Below are positions 44,940 to 54,486 of a DNA stretch of 64,000 bases, one piece after another. The stretch comes from Bacteroidota bacterium. GTDB lineage: Bacteria > Bacteroidota > Bacteroidia > Chitinophagales > Saprospiraceae. The translations under genes were made by a program, and so were the position numbers. Location of the stretch: NCBI GenBank assembly GCA_029781865.1, contig JAKOVW010000081.1, positions 1-64,000 on the forward strand, read 5' to 3'. A model generated the notes under the pieces. It was not told where the DNA came from, ran no database searches, and worked only from the letters and a program-made list of their open reading frames with translations. How positions within the stretch are numbered: position 1 is the first letter of the stretch; each line of letters begins with the position of its first letter.

Positions 44940-46034
44940 ATGATATCCAAAAGTATTCAAACTGAAATAGACGCTTGTTATCTTTATCATCGACTTGCCG
45001 AACATGAAGCAGATCCTGTCATTGCAGAAGTCTTTCATAAAATGAGTGAGATTGAAAAAGGACATGCTGTTTCTTTTCTGAAAGCGCATCATTTAAATGC
45101 AGATGTTCTTCCTCCTCCTTCACTTCGTGCTAAAATCCTGGACAGAATCGGTGCCTGGTTTGGATATGATTACATTCTGGATATCTTAATGGATACAGAA
45201 AAAAGTATCTCCAAAGCGATTGTTACTGAGAAAATAAAACGAAATTTAGAACTAACCGGAAATGAAAATAACCACGTAAAAATTTTACAGTCCATACTGG
45301 ACAATGAGCAGAAAGTCTCAGGTAGTGCATTTACCCGTTTTGAAAAAAGGCACCGCTCGGTAGGTGGAAACGCAATCCGCGCTGCAGTTTTGGGTGGTAA
45401 TGACGGTCTTGTTTCCAATTTTAGTCTTGTCATGGGCGTAGCCGGTGCAACAGATGGTCAATCCGGTGTACTTATATCGGGACTTGCCGGATTACTGGCA
45501 GGTGCATTATCCATGTCCCTGGGCGAATGGATTTCCGTTAAAAGTTCACAAGAGGTTTACGAAAATCAAATGGAAATAGAAATGGAAGAACTGGAGCAAA
45601 ATCCGGAAGGAGAAAGACAGGAACTTGCTTTAATCTATATTGCCAAAGGTATACCTCCCGATCAGGCGCATGAAATGTCTCATGAACTAATGCTCGATAA
45701 AACAAAGGCGCATGAAATGCTCATCAAGGAAGAACTTGGTATAAATGCAGAAGAATTAAAAGGATCTCCGATGGAAGCTGCTCTGTTTTCGTTTTTCCTG
45801 TTTGCAATAGGTGCTGTGATACCTGTGATCCCTTTCTTTTTTCTACAGGGAATGAATGCCATTTATTTAAGCGTCATTTTAAGTGCATTTGGTTTATTTG
45901 CAATCGGTGCAGCAATTACTTTATTTACAGGAAAGGGATTTTGGTATTCCGGATTACGGCAAGTGTTTTTTGGCTTAGCTGCTGCTGCAATAACATTTAG
46001 CATCGGCAAACTAATTGGGGTGGCAGTGAATTGA
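44940..46034 (+). CDS. Rubrerythrin-VIT1/CCC1 fusion (membrane-bound ferritin, Fe/Mn transporter)
   Basis: 364 residues. Residues ~1-130 are a ferritin-like four-helix bundle with E-x-x-H pairs (EIEKGHAVSF). The remaining part is a VIT1/CCC1-type transporter: AVLGGNDGLVSNFSLVMGVAGA and GLLAGALSMSLGEWISVKSSQEVYE are hallmark segments, followed by three more helices. The architecture matches MbfA-type membrane ferritins that export iron or manganese. It is divergent from the desaturase. Confidence 0.88.
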   Translation: MISKSIQTEIDACYLYHRLAEHEADPVIAEVFHKMSEIEKGHAVSFLKAHHLNADVLPPPSLRAKILDRIGAWFGYDYILDILMDTEKSISKAIVTEKIKRNLELTGNENNHVKILQSILDNEQKVSGSAFTRFEKRHRSVGGNAIRAAVLGGNDGLVSNFSLVMGVAGATDGQSGVLISGLAGLLAGALSMSLGEWISVKSSQEVYENQMEIEMEELEQNPEGERQELALIYIAKGIPPDQAHEMSHELMLDKTKAHEMLIKEELGINAEELKGSPMEAALFSFFLFAIGAVIPVIPFFFLQGMNAIYLSVILSAFGLFAIGAAITLFTGKGFWYSGLRQVFFGLAAAAITFSIGKLIGVAVN

Positions 46035-46048
46035 GATTAAGATAAATA

Positions 46049-46097
46049 GTTAGGAGTTAGGAGTTAGGAGTTAGGAGTTAGGAGTTAGGAGTTAGGA
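46049..46097. repeat. Seven tandem GTTAGGA heptamers
   Basis: Perfect repeats of a 7-bp unit from 46049 to 46097, 14 bp past the ferritin-VIT1 stop codon and 87 bp before the next gene. Not in a reading frame, so copy number would alter intergenic length only. Confidence 0.95.
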
Positions 46098-46184
46098 AGG
46101 AAGAAAAATTGATAACTAATTGTTTAATATACTTGCCTAAACTTTACGTTTTTTTACAAATCACATATCATCTAAAATTAAAAT

Positions 46185-46691
46185 ATGAATCAGGCACATT
46201 TACATCTCATGATTAATCATCTGCCTATCATGGGCACAGCTATTGGTATCATTGTTTTAATGGCTGGCTTTATATTAAAAAATCCAATTGTAAAACAAAC
46301 AGCACTTGGAATATTTATACTTTCCTGCATTGGAATTCTCGGAGCACATTTTACCGGGGAGGGAGCAGAAGATGTAGTCGAACAACTTCCCGGAATAAGT
46401 AAAAAATTAATTCACCATCATGAAGATTTCGCATCTGTCTTTGGATGGAGTTTACTGGCAGTTGCTTTGATTTCACTAATTACGCTATATATGGAATTGA
46501 AAAAGAAATCAGGAAGTAAGGTTCTTTATCTTATCATAATAGCAACATCCATTTTCACTCTTTTTTATGCAAAACAAACGGCTACTTCAGGCGGTGAAAT
46601 CAGGCATACAGAAATCCGTGATAACGTCAGCGATATTATTCCCATTCAAAATGGAACTAAGGAAAAAGAGAGTGAAGAACACAAAGAGTGA
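46185..46691 (+). CDS. DUF2231-like membrane protein
   Basis: 168 residues with four predicted helices. The start HLHLMINHLPIMGTAIGIIV with spaced His residues, and HHHEDFASVFGW further on, resemble DUF2231-type membrane proteins that may hold heme b. The C-terminus has GGEIRHTEI. It lies 150 bp after the iron transporter; co-transcription is possible but a GTTAGGA array separates them. Confidence 0.6.
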   Translation: MNQAHLHLMINHLPIMGTAIGIIVLMAGFILKNPIVKQTALGIFILSCIGILGAHFTGEGAEDVVEQLPGISKKLIHHHEDFASVFGWSLLAVALISLITLYMELKKKSGSKVLYLIIIATSIFTLFYAKQTATSGGEIRHTEIRDNVSDIIPIQNGTKEKESEEHKE

Positions 46692-46738
46692 AATCCATTT
46701 CCACCTAAATGAATAGAGTTACTTCTTTAAATCATTGA

Positions 46739-47782
46739 TTATTCCGCTATTTGCTGAGGGCCCATTCCGATTTTATCAAAGATCAGTTTTTTCTCATTCC
46801 AATATTCAGAAAACTGATTTTGAATCCATGAGTGAACCTGTGATTTAACCTCTGAAGGATAAAGTAAATGAATATTCGGTCCTGCATCAATGGTGAAAGC
46901 CAGCGGCAACTGCGTTTCCTTTCTGAATTGTTTGATCTCTGCCAAAATTCTCAGGGACTCCGGTTCGAGTAGAATATAGCCCGGATTTGAACTCATCATT
47001 AATCCGTGCAGAGACAATGCTTCTTCCTCGCAAACGGACGTAAAAAGTTGCCAATGTCCTTCTCGTAAGACCTGAATAAGCAGGCTTACATTTTTTATTG
47101 CCTGATCAATTCTTCCACTTCGGTATGGATGATTCTCCATAAGCTGGTGACCTGCCCTGGAGGAGATAAACTTCTCATTTTGGTTTACCAGAAAAATACA
47201 ATCCTGTACATTTTTAAATGTCGGATGCAATTCCTTTTCAAATGGGATGGCAAACTCATCCGATGAATCCATGATTTCATTAAAAGCACCCCACATACTT
47301 GCCAACGGATACAAAGATCGCGCTGCAGAGCCGGAACCTATGCGTGCAATAAAGGAAGCGCTTCTAAAGAATGCTGCATCATTTAATTGCTGATTGCTGA
47401 GTTGATTTTCCACTGAAACCAGGCACAATGCGAGGGCACTCATTGCAGATGCGGAGGAAGCGATCCCTGCCGAATGCGGGAAGGTATTAACCGAATCTAT
47501 TTTTAAATGAAGTTTTTTCAACGAAGGCAATATCGGTTCCAGACTTAAAATATATTTTCTGAGTTTATCTTCGAATTCCTGCTTTGGTTTTCCATCGTAT
47601 CTAAATTCTATACTACAATTTTTTTGATTCGCATTTTCCTGCCACTCCACACATGTTTTGGTTTTACAATCGGAAAGTGTAAAACTCAAAGATGGGTTCA
47701 TTGGAAGTTGAATCCCATGTTTACCCCAATATTTAATGATAGCGATGTTGGATGGACTAGACCAGCAAATTTTATTGTTCAT
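46739..47782 (-). CDS. mvaD: Diphosphomevalonate decarboxylase
   Basis: 347 residues of the GHMP kinase superfamily. The N-terminal SPSNIAIIKYWGKHG and the ATP-binding PHSAGIASSASAMSAL are typical, as is RIGSGSAARSLYPLASMWG for mevalonate diphosphate decarboxylase. It converts mevalonate 5-diphosphate to isopentenyl diphosphate, showing that this organism uses the mevalonate pathway. It overlaps the DUF4294 gene by 11 bp, so the two are co-translated. Confidence 0.9.
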   Translation of the reverse strand: MNNKICWSSPSNIAIIKYWGKHGIQLPMNPSLSFTLSDCKTKTCVEWQENANQKNCSIEFRYDGKPKQEFEDKLRKYILSLEPILPSLKKLHLKIDSVNTFPHSAGIASSASAMSALALCLVSVENQLSNQQLNDAAFFRSASFIARIGSGSAARSLYPLASMWGAFNEIMDSSDEFAIPFEKELHPTFKNVQDCIFLVNQNEKFISSRAGHQLMENHPYRSGRIDQAIKNVSLLIQVLREGHWQLFTSVCEEEALSLHGLMMSSNPGYILLEPESLRILAEIKQFRKETQLPLAFTIDAGPNIHLLYPSEVKSQVHSWIQNQFSEYWNEKKLIFDKIGMGPQQIAE

Positions 47783-48386
47783 AATTACCTAAATCTTTTT
47801 TTAAATCGTATTCTTCTAAAATCGAATCGAGCAATTCATCTTTTCCATATTCATACTGATCCTTTAAATGAAAACCATTGAACTTGCCAAGTTGATTCCA
47901 ATAGAAAGCGGAGAATCCTCCTTTCAGTTCTTTGATAATATCATAAAAGGGTTTATTAAGTTGCCTTTCAATCATTTTTGTCAGCAAAAATCCCTGTGTT
48001 TTAGTCAGATTTTTCAATGGCGTTTCAAATTCATCTTCCAGTGCATGGCTGATGCTTTTTACCAGTTTTCTTTTCTCTTTTTCAGATTGACCTTCAGTTG
48101 CTTTTTGGAGCTGGTAATAAATCCGGACTGCATTTACAGCATATGGATATACAATGGGGGCATAACGCTGGTATTTTAAATAGCGCTCCCTTTCTTCCGG
48201 ATTGGCAAATTCCCGAACCGGATTAACTATTGCTTTTTCCAATTCGGCTACTACCGTAGTATCACCATCTTTCACAATCACGGTTACTTCCTGACCGTTT
48301 AATACCGTCTTATATTCTATTTGACCGGATTGCCCCTGCAATAACCAGGTACAAAACAACATGAATAGGATAGAATTCAGACGCAT
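47772..48386 (-). CDS. DUF4294 family secreted protein
   Basis: About 204 residues starting at ATG 48386 (a TTG five codons upstream is less likely). It has a signal peptide (FMLFCTWLLQGQ) and a conserved helical body: EERERYLKYQRYAPIVYPYAV, KNLTKTQGFLLTKMIERQLN, FYDIIKELKGGFSAFYWNQL. DUF4294 is found in Bacteroidota, function unknown. Its 3' end overlaps the decarboxylase start. Confidence 0.82.
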   Translation of the reverse strand: MRLNSILFMLFCTWLLQGQSGQIEYKTVLNGQEVTVIVKDGDTTVVAELEKAIVNPVREFANPEERERYLKYQRYAPIVYPYAVNAVRIYYQLQKATEGQSEKEKRKLVKSISHALEDEFETPLKNLTKTQGFLLTKMIERQLNKPFYDIIKELKGGFSAFYWNQLGKFNGFHLKDQYEYGKDELLDSILEEYDLKKDLGNYEQ

Positions 48387-48522
48387 GGATGAATAACGCA
48401 AAAATGCTTAATTAGATTTGAGAGCAATAATAAAGTATAATAAGTGAATGATTTGAACTATCCTTGCAAAGTTCAGGTCCATATAAGAACATGCCCGGTT
48501 AAAAATGGTCTTGCTAATCTAC

Positions 48523-48544
48523 AAAAAAACACAAGTGGTTTTGT
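48523..48544 (-). terminator. Weak hairpin after the amidohydrolase gene
   Basis: On the minus strand an AAAAC-AC/GT-GTTTT hairpin with a bulge is followed by T7, just past the stop at 48547. Confidence 0.35.
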
Positions 48545-48546
48545 CA

Positions 48547-49884
48547 TTATTCCGGATGATATTTGGCCCAAAATCGACGGTAGAGCTCTTTCTGTTTATT
48601 ATCCAAATTGACATCCCGACCTTGAATGAATGCACGTATTACATTATTGCTGCGCATATCCAAAGCATCTCCGTCACTGATAAACAAAGTGGCATCCTTT
48701 CCGGCTTCAATACTGCCACATTGCTTTTCCAACCCCATAATCTTTGCGGCATTCAGTGAAATACTTGCCACTGCATCTTCATATCCTAATCCGTAAGCCA
48801 TAGCTTCTCCTGCCTGAAACACGAGGTTTCGTTGTTGCCAAAATCCATTAACACTCAAACAAAATAATACTCCTCCTTCTTTCAGCAAGCTTGCATTTTT
48901 ATATGATTGGTCTACGTCTTCGTCATCCCGGAGTGGCAGACTATGCAATTCATTGAGGATCACAGGAACATCGTTGCGTTTCAGAAAATCAACAATTCTC
49001 CATGCTTCTGCCCCTCCAACAATGATAGGATTTATATTGAATCTTTTTGCAAACAACACGGATTGCATAATTTGCTTGGCATGATTGACGCGTATGTATA
49101 ATTTTTTTTGCCCATTCCACAGCGCTCTCATGGCTTCATATCCTAAATTCATTTCACTGCTGTATTCCTTTTTTGAATAAGCCATTGATGCTTCAAAATA
49201 GTTCTGAAGCTCATTGATCTCATTTTGATATCTGTCTGTAATTGTTGTCGATGGGCTTTCTGTTTCGGAAGGTCTGCCACGTGGTGGATTAGGACTTGGC
49301 CAGTTTAAAAAAATACCTTCATCAGCCCGTATGACCGCATCTTCCCAATTCCATGCGTCCAGCTGCACAATGGATGATTGACCGGATATCCTTCCACCAT
49401 TTGGTATCACCTGTGCCATCAACATTCCGTTACTTCTTACTGTCGGAATTACTTTACTATCCGTGTTATATGAAGTCAATGCACGTACATTGGGGTTCAT
49501 AACTCCAAGTTCCTGATCGTCTATAGTTGCTTTGACCTGTTCTATTTCTGCCAGACCTAAATTGGTTGCCGGACAGATAAACCCGGGATAGATTTGTTTG
49601 CCTTTTGCATCAATTCTATTTTTTATTCCTTCCGCTTTTTTGCTATCGCTGCCTGCATAAATTATTTTTCCATTGTCGAATACAATACATCCTTCCTGTA
49701 TGACAGTCCCGTTTCCTACATGAATTTTACCGCCGATGATGGCTAGCTTTTCTTTTTGAACCGGTGCCGGTGCCGGTTGCGTATGAATGCATGGATTAAT
49801 TGAAATAATAATGGCCAACGCGATCCAATTGCGAAAACTCAAAAAGGATAATTGAATTATCCCGGAATAATATCTTTTGCTCAT
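48547..49884 (-). CDS. Secreted amidohydrolase-family protein with lost metal-binding motif
   Basis: 445 residues with an N-terminal hydrophobic signal. The imidazolonepropionase/dihydroorotase-like layout is clear (KLAIIGGKIHVGNGTVI; AGKDATLFISDGDALD at the end). Where active relatives have HxH after the first strand (e.g. PGLIDAHTH), this protein reads YPGFICPATNLGLAEI, with no His. A histidine-poor active site implies loss of hydrolase function or an altered chemistry. It is on the same strand as, and 277 bp after, the larger paralogue. Confidence 0.75.
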   Translation of the reverse strand: MSKRYYSGIIQLSFLSFRNWIALAIIISINPCIHTQPAPAPVQKEKLAIIGGKIHVGNGTVIQEGCIVFDNGKIIYAGSDSKKAEGIKNRIDAKGKQIYPGFICPATNLGLAEIEQVKATIDDQELGVMNPNVRALTSYNTDSKVIPTVRSNGMLMAQVIPNGGRISGQSSIVQLDAWNWEDAVIRADEGIFLNWPSPNPPRGRPSETESPSTTITDRYQNEINELQNYFEASMAYSKKEYSSEMNLGYEAMRALWNGQKKLYIRVNHAKQIMQSVLFAKRFNINPIIVGGAEAWRIVDFLKRNDVPVILNELHSLPLRDDEDVDQSYKNASLLKEGGVLFCLSVNGFWQQRNLVFQAGEAMAYGLGYEDAVASISLNAAKIMGLEKQCGSIEAGKDATLFISDGDALDMRSNNVIRAFIQGRDVNLDNKQKELYRRFWAKYHPE

Positions 49885-49898
49885 ATTTCAAAAATAAT

Positions 49899-49970
49899 GT
49901 CACCCCTTCGGGGTTTCAATTAATTAACTGATTTAATGAATCTACAATCATTTCACCCCTTCAGGGTTTC
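49899..49970. repeat. Two ACCCCTTC(G/A)GGGT hairpin repeats
   Basis: ACCCCTTCGGGGTTTC at ~49902-49917 and a near copy ACCCCTTCAGGGTTTC at ~49955-49970. The first forms a 5-bp stem with a 3-nt loop. They lie between the two amidohydrolase genes. Confidence 0.6.
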
Positions 49971-50028
49971 TACTTTTTATCATTTCTTCTTTTCAAATTA
50001 TCTCAACCATCTCCGAATAAATTAAAAT

Positions 50029-50158
50029 CCCATCATTCAGATCTCAGATTTCAGATCTCTAATTTCACAACCAGGATCTCATCACATAATTCTTATGTCT
50101 CTTAACTCATCTCTCATCGTTCAAATCTCAGATCTCATAACTTAGATCTCTTTTTTCA
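50029..50158. repeat. Degenerate AGATCTCA-type low-complexity repeats
   Basis: Several near copies of ATCTCAGAT / AGATCTCA (about 50037-50060, 50125-50150), mixed with TCTCATC and CTTAACTC. Together they form a noncoding, CT-rich stretch upstream of the smaller amidohydrolase and just past the 3' end of the larger one. Confidence 0.5.
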
Positions 50159-50160
50159 TT

Positions 50161-53145
50161 TCACTCTCCCACCGAATCGCAATCATACAGTCTTCTTCTT
50201 CTTGACTGAAAGGGTTGTGCTTCCTCACCACCGGACTTTGCCTTTAACATCTTTTGAATGAGACGTTGACGTTCTGATTGAATTTCTGATCTCATCTTAA
50301 TATCTTCATTTCTGTCAAAAAATTTGATACCATCTACGAAAGTCATATCGGCTGATGCTTTAATAGAAAGCGGATGATCATTCCATAAAACCAGATCGGC
50401 GTCTTTTCCTTTTTTAATACTGCCTACCCTGTTGTCTATATGCAACAGTTTAGCAGGATTGAGAGTAACAAATTTGAGAGCCTCTTCTTCAGGAACGTTT
50501 CCATATTTAACTGCTTTGGCTGCTTCCTGATTGAGCCTTCTTGCCATTTCCGCATCATCCGAATTAAATGCCGTGACCACACCCTGATCGTGTAAGATTG
50601 CACCGTTATAAGGAATTGCTTCATACACTTCAAACTTGTAAGCCCACCAGTCTGAAAATCCTGCGGCACCTGCACCATGTTTTTTTAGTTTATCAGCCAC
50701 TTTATATCCTTCCAGAATATGGGTGAATGTATTTACTCTGAAATTAAATTGTTCTGCTACTTTCATCAACATATTTATTTCAGATTGCACATACGAGTGA
50801 CAGGTGATAAATCTTTTCTTATTCAGAATTTCTGCAAGTGCATCCAGTTCCAGATCATGACGTGTTTCATTTGGTTTAGTTTTCATCAATTGATCATAAT
50901 CCCTTGCACGGGAGAAGGCATCAATATACGTTTGCTCCACACCCATACGTGTATCCGGGTATCTGCCTGCTCTGTTATCTCCGCTACGTTTTACATTTTC
51001 GCCTAAGGCAAATTTTATAAATCCATCTGCGTTTTCAAATTTCATTTGTTCCGGAGCGTAACCCCATCGCAATTTAATCAATGCGGTTTGACCACCGACC
51101 GGATTACAGGAACCGTGTAAAATATGTGAAGTCGTTACACCTCCTGCCAGCTGGCGATAGATATTGATATCTTCTGAATTAATTACATCGCCGATCCTGA
51201 CTTCAGAGGTCACAGACTGTGTACATTCATTGACACCACCGTTTACTGCAATATGTGAATGTTCATCTATGATTCCTGCAGTAAGGTGTTTTCCTGTGGC
51301 ATCAATTAGTATTGCCTCTTTTTCAGTTAAGTTTTTACCAATGTTTACAATTTTGCCATTGCGAATCAAAACATCCGTATTATTTAATACACCTTCCTGT
51401 TCATTCGTCCAGACCGTAGCATTTTTGATGAGGTATGTTTTTACCTGTGGTTTCGTTTTCCAACCATACGGACCAAAAGGATAGACAATTGATCCAATGT
51501 TCTCTTTCGGTTTAATCGTATCGTTTTTGGATTTAGACAAAACATCGTTGGAAAGACGAATAAATTCAATCTCCTTCCATGATCCATTTTCCATTTGAGC
51601 AGTTCCCTTCCAGGTATTTTGATTTTTGTAGGCTGCAAACAGTATTTCTCCTTTTGGGTGATTGCGATTTATCCTTCCTGAAATATAATCGCCACTTAAC
51701 TTTGCTTTTATACTTATTTTACTTGAATCAAAGGCTTCCAGTTTAAATTCTGTTTTATCAATGCTACCACTAATAGTCAACAAATAGGACAGCGAATCCA
51801 TTTTGATATTATACTGTCCATTTGCAATGGGGTTGTGGGGTTGTTTAATAAAATTGAAGCGATTCCCCTGTATCCAGTTCTCCTTTATAGTTGTTTTTTC
51901 ATCAAACAAATTTCCATCAGCTACAATGAAGTTGGCTAGTTTGCCAGTTGCCAGGGATCCGCTTAGATTTTGAATTCCCAAATATTCGGCGGGACCTCTG
52001 GTCAGTGCATATAATGCATAGTTTTCAGACAATCCCCGTTGTATACTCTTGCGAACATTAGTAAGGACTTCTTTATGATCTTTGTTATCCATTCCGGTAA
52101 AAATGAATGGTATGTGATTTTGTGCAAGCAAAGCGGGATTTGAAGGCGCCATTTCCCAATGCTTCAGATCAGACAAATCGATTTGCAAAACATCATATGG
52201 ATCTTCCACTTCGTAGACCGGCGGAAATTTTAATGGAATGATAAGCTTTGCACCAGTCTTTTGAATCTCTTCCATGCGTTGGTACTCCTGACCATTTCCT
52301 TTAATGATGTAATTCGCATTGAATTCTTTTGCAATCGCATTTGCTCTCAATATATCCAGAGGAGAATTCGCAATAAAAATTTGTGGTAATGATTGGAGAC
52401 GTATCCATTCTTCAATAGAAAGGTTTACTTCCTTAGGTTTAATTGCGGTGGAATAATATTTTCCATCCAGGTATGCTTGCCTTAACAAAGCTATTGCACC
52501 CATTAAAGATCCTGGATATTCCTGAGCGGACATTCCTTTTTGAAAACTAAGCACATGCGCCGACTCTTCTTTTAAAATCAGTTCATGCTCATTCGCCTGA
52601 TTCAACGACACAATTGCTGCAGACCCCCTTGAAATTCCATCTGCATAATGAGTTTGTACCAATCCATAACCTGCTTCACGATACTTTGTGGCATCATCCT
52701 CTCTATAGTTAAATAAAGTCACAGCCCTGGTCTCTGAATGCAATGCCTCATTCCACGAAAAAGCACCTTCTTTGGTACTGATCATCGCATTATTGGTATT
52801 TCTGAAATTTCCTTGATTCTCCTGGGTTCTCCTGGGTTCAGGCATTCCATAAGCAGACAGAGGTTCGATAAAGGAAGGATAGACATTCATACCCTGCATA
52901 TCTACAATAATTGCATCCTGAGGATGGTTAACCGTTTTACCCAATTCCTGAATGATACCATCATGAATCAGGATTTCTCCGGTTATGGCATTAACTCCTG
53001 TATCCGGATGTATCACTGCATTCTGAATAAGTATAAGTTGCTTAACCGGATTGCGGATGCCATTCACAGGAAAAGTAACCTGGGATAAGATAACCTGCAG
53101 GCTAACAAGCGAACAAAATAAAAGAGCCAGGTAAAATCTGATCAT
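50161..53145 (-). CDS. Secreted tandem amidohydrolase-family protein (994 aa)
   Basis: 994 residues with a signal peptide (FYLALLFCSLVSLQVILSQ). Two amidohydrolase modules lie in tandem, joined by a ~150-residue beta-rich linker. In the first module the metal-binding HxH is replaced: VYPSFIEPLSAYGMPE. In the second it is intact: AGIIDEHSHIAVNGG, with later HILHGSCNPVGGQT and GKDADLVLW. Such proteins are related to imidazolonepropionases and peptidases; substrate unknown. It is upstream of the smaller paralogue. Confidence 0.8.
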   Translation of the reverse strand: MIRFYLALLFCSLVSLQVILSQVTFPVNGIRNPVKQLILIQNAVIHPDTGVNAITGEILIHDGIIQELGKTVNHPQDAIIVDMQGMNVYPSFIEPLSAYGMPEPRRTQENQGNFRNTNNAMISTKEGAFSWNEALHSETRAVTLFNYREDDATKYREAGYGLVQTHYADGISRGSAAIVSLNQANEHELILKEESAHVLSFQKGMSAQEYPGSLMGAIALLRQAYLDGKYYSTAIKPKEVNLSIEEWIRLQSLPQIFIANSPLDILRANAIAKEFNANYIIKGNGQEYQRMEEIQKTGAKLIIPLKFPPVYEVEDPYDVLQIDLSDLKHWEMAPSNPALLAQNHIPFIFTGMDNKDHKEVLTNVRKSIQRGLSENYALYALTRGPAEYLGIQNLSGSLATGKLANFIVADGNLFDEKTTIKENWIQGNRFNFIKQPHNPIANGQYNIKMDSLSYLLTISGSIDKTEFKLEAFDSSKISIKAKLSGDYISGRINRNHPKGEILFAAYKNQNTWKGTAQMENGSWKEIEFIRLSNDVLSKSKNDTIKPKENIGSIVYPFGPYGWKTKPQVKTYLIKNATVWTNEQEGVLNNTDVLIRNGKIVNIGKNLTEKEAILIDATGKHLTAGIIDEHSHIAVNGGVNECTQSVTSEVRIGDVINSEDINIYRQLAGGVTTSHILHGSCNPVGGQTALIKLRWGYAPEQMKFENADGFIKFALGENVKRSGDNRAGRYPDTRMGVEQTYIDAFSRARDYDQLMKTKPNETRHDLELDALAEILNKKRFITCHSYVQSEINMLMKVAEQFNFRVNTFTHILEGYKVADKLKKHGAGAAGFSDWWAYKFEVYEAIPYNGAILHDQGVVTAFNSDDAEMARRLNQEAAKAVKYGNVPEEEALKFVTLNPAKLLHIDNRVGSIKKGKDADLVLWNDHPLSIKASADMTFVDGIKFFDRNEDIKMRSEIQSERQRLIQKMLKAKSGGEEAQPFQSRRRRLYDCDSVGE

Positions 53146-53802
53146 GAATTCTTTTTTAAGTAATGGAGATCAAAAGTCGTGAATTTTGGGGAAATGGGAT
53201 GGGGAACTTTATTGTAAAGAGTCCAACTCCCGCACTATTAAATAAAGTAAAAGTTGTACAGGAATTACAACAGTAATTTCTGTCTTATCCATTTCCATAA
53301 ATTAATTCTGCATTCCCCGAGAAATTTCAAAGCACATTTGAATTCAGATTAGATTTGATCACATGAAATAAATTCTATTGAACACCTTTACATTTAGTCT
53401 ATCGGTTTAAGCAGGACGGATTAAAAACAATCGTTCTTACTGATGATTTTTCTTTCAATTTTCAATGCTCAAACAATTTGATTCTTGGTATTCATCAGAT
53501 ATTGAAAAGAAATTTCACCTATGGATAAATGTCATTTCAATTTTTATTCCTTTACATTAAGTAAAGAAAATAAAGAATTTATTGTTATATAGAAATTTTT
53601 TAATTGATTCATAATTTAAGTCTAAATCGTTATCTAAACTTTTACCTTCTGCCATACGTTAATGGTTTAATTATAAATGGCACCCTATAAATAATTCAAA
53701 ACATTTCTCAGTAATCTCCGTACGTTTTAATACGCATTAAGAAATGAATTGAAAGATTCAGTGACCTTTACTTTGAAATAATAATCTAAACCATTCTATA
53801 TA
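53146..53802. other. 657-bp intergenic region without clear features
   Basis: AT-rich; no credible coding region, tRNA or strong hairpin seen. It is the divergent promoter area between the tandem amidohydrolase (minus) and the NTF2-like lipoprotein (plus). A GACTTTTG (one mismatch to TAnnTTTG) lies on the minus strand at 53171-53178. Confidence 0.6.
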
Positions 53803-54261
53803 ATGAAAAAAATCTATTTGCATTTATTCTCCTTAGGCCTTTTAATTTCCTGCCATCCATCAACTCAGGAACCTATAATTGTCAAAGCACCTATTGATTC
53901 CTTGATTATAAACTGGTGTAATAGTTGGAATAACCATGATTCTGCCGGAGTTCTTCATTTATTCCAGAAGGATGCACTTCTCATTGATGACAATCTCATT
54001 GCAAATCATGCTGATGAAATTTCAAATACGTGGATTCGTCCTAACATCCGACTAATAAACAATTTGAAAACTACAAAATTGCAGGACTGGTCCACTGGTG
54101 AAAGGGCCGGTTATACCGGAAAATATGAATTAAACGTGGTGATTCATGATACCATTGTTGCACATCCCAATGGTGTTTTCACTGTAAATTGGCTGAAAAA
54201 TGACTGGGGCGAATGGAAAATAACCAATGCTTCAATACATCATTTTCCGGATCCAAAGTAA
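53803..54261 (+). CDS. NTF2-like (SnoaL-type) lipoprotein
   Basis: 152 residues with a lipobox LISC (Cys17). The rest follows an NTF2-like plan: a helix SLIINWCNSWNNHDSAGVLHLFQKDALLID, mid-strands and a C-terminal sheet VFTVNWLKNDWGEWKITNASIHHFP. No catalytic site can be assigned. It is followed after 225 bp by the M50-like gene; a TAAATTTG box at 54331-54338 lies between. Confidence 0.7.
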   Translation: MKKIYLHLFSLGLLISCHPSTQEPIIVKAPIDSLIINWCNSWNNHDSAGVLHLFQKDALLIDDNLIANHADEISNTWIRPNIRLINNLKTTKLQDWSTGERAGYTGKYELNVVIHDTIVAHPNGVFTVNWLKNDWGEWKITNASIHHFPDPK

Positions 54262-54330
54262 GACATAGACTCTTCAAAATTTCTATTACTATCCCTTCCC
54301 TAATGACTGGGCACATTGCTTTGAAATAAC

Positions 54331-54338
54331 TAAATTTG
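54331..54338 (+). promoter_or_regulatory. -7 box TAAATTTG upstream of the M50-like gene
   Basis: Exact TAnnTTTG match; 148 bp before the ATG at 54487. Confidence 0.25.
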
Positions 54339-54486
54339 CCAACCTGTAGATTTTTAAACAGCTAAACTGGATTTATCGATACATTTCCCGCTTTTGGCTT
54401 ATCTTTTTTATGAAGCTCAAAACTAAAACAGACTATGGGTTACATCATATGACGAAACCAACTGGCATAATTAATTAAATCGGCAC

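Noticed and set aside
44684-44965. 93-aa plus-strand frame upstream of the ferritin-VIT1 gene
   Set aside because: No signal, domain or composition cue; overlaps the promoter region and start of a real gene.
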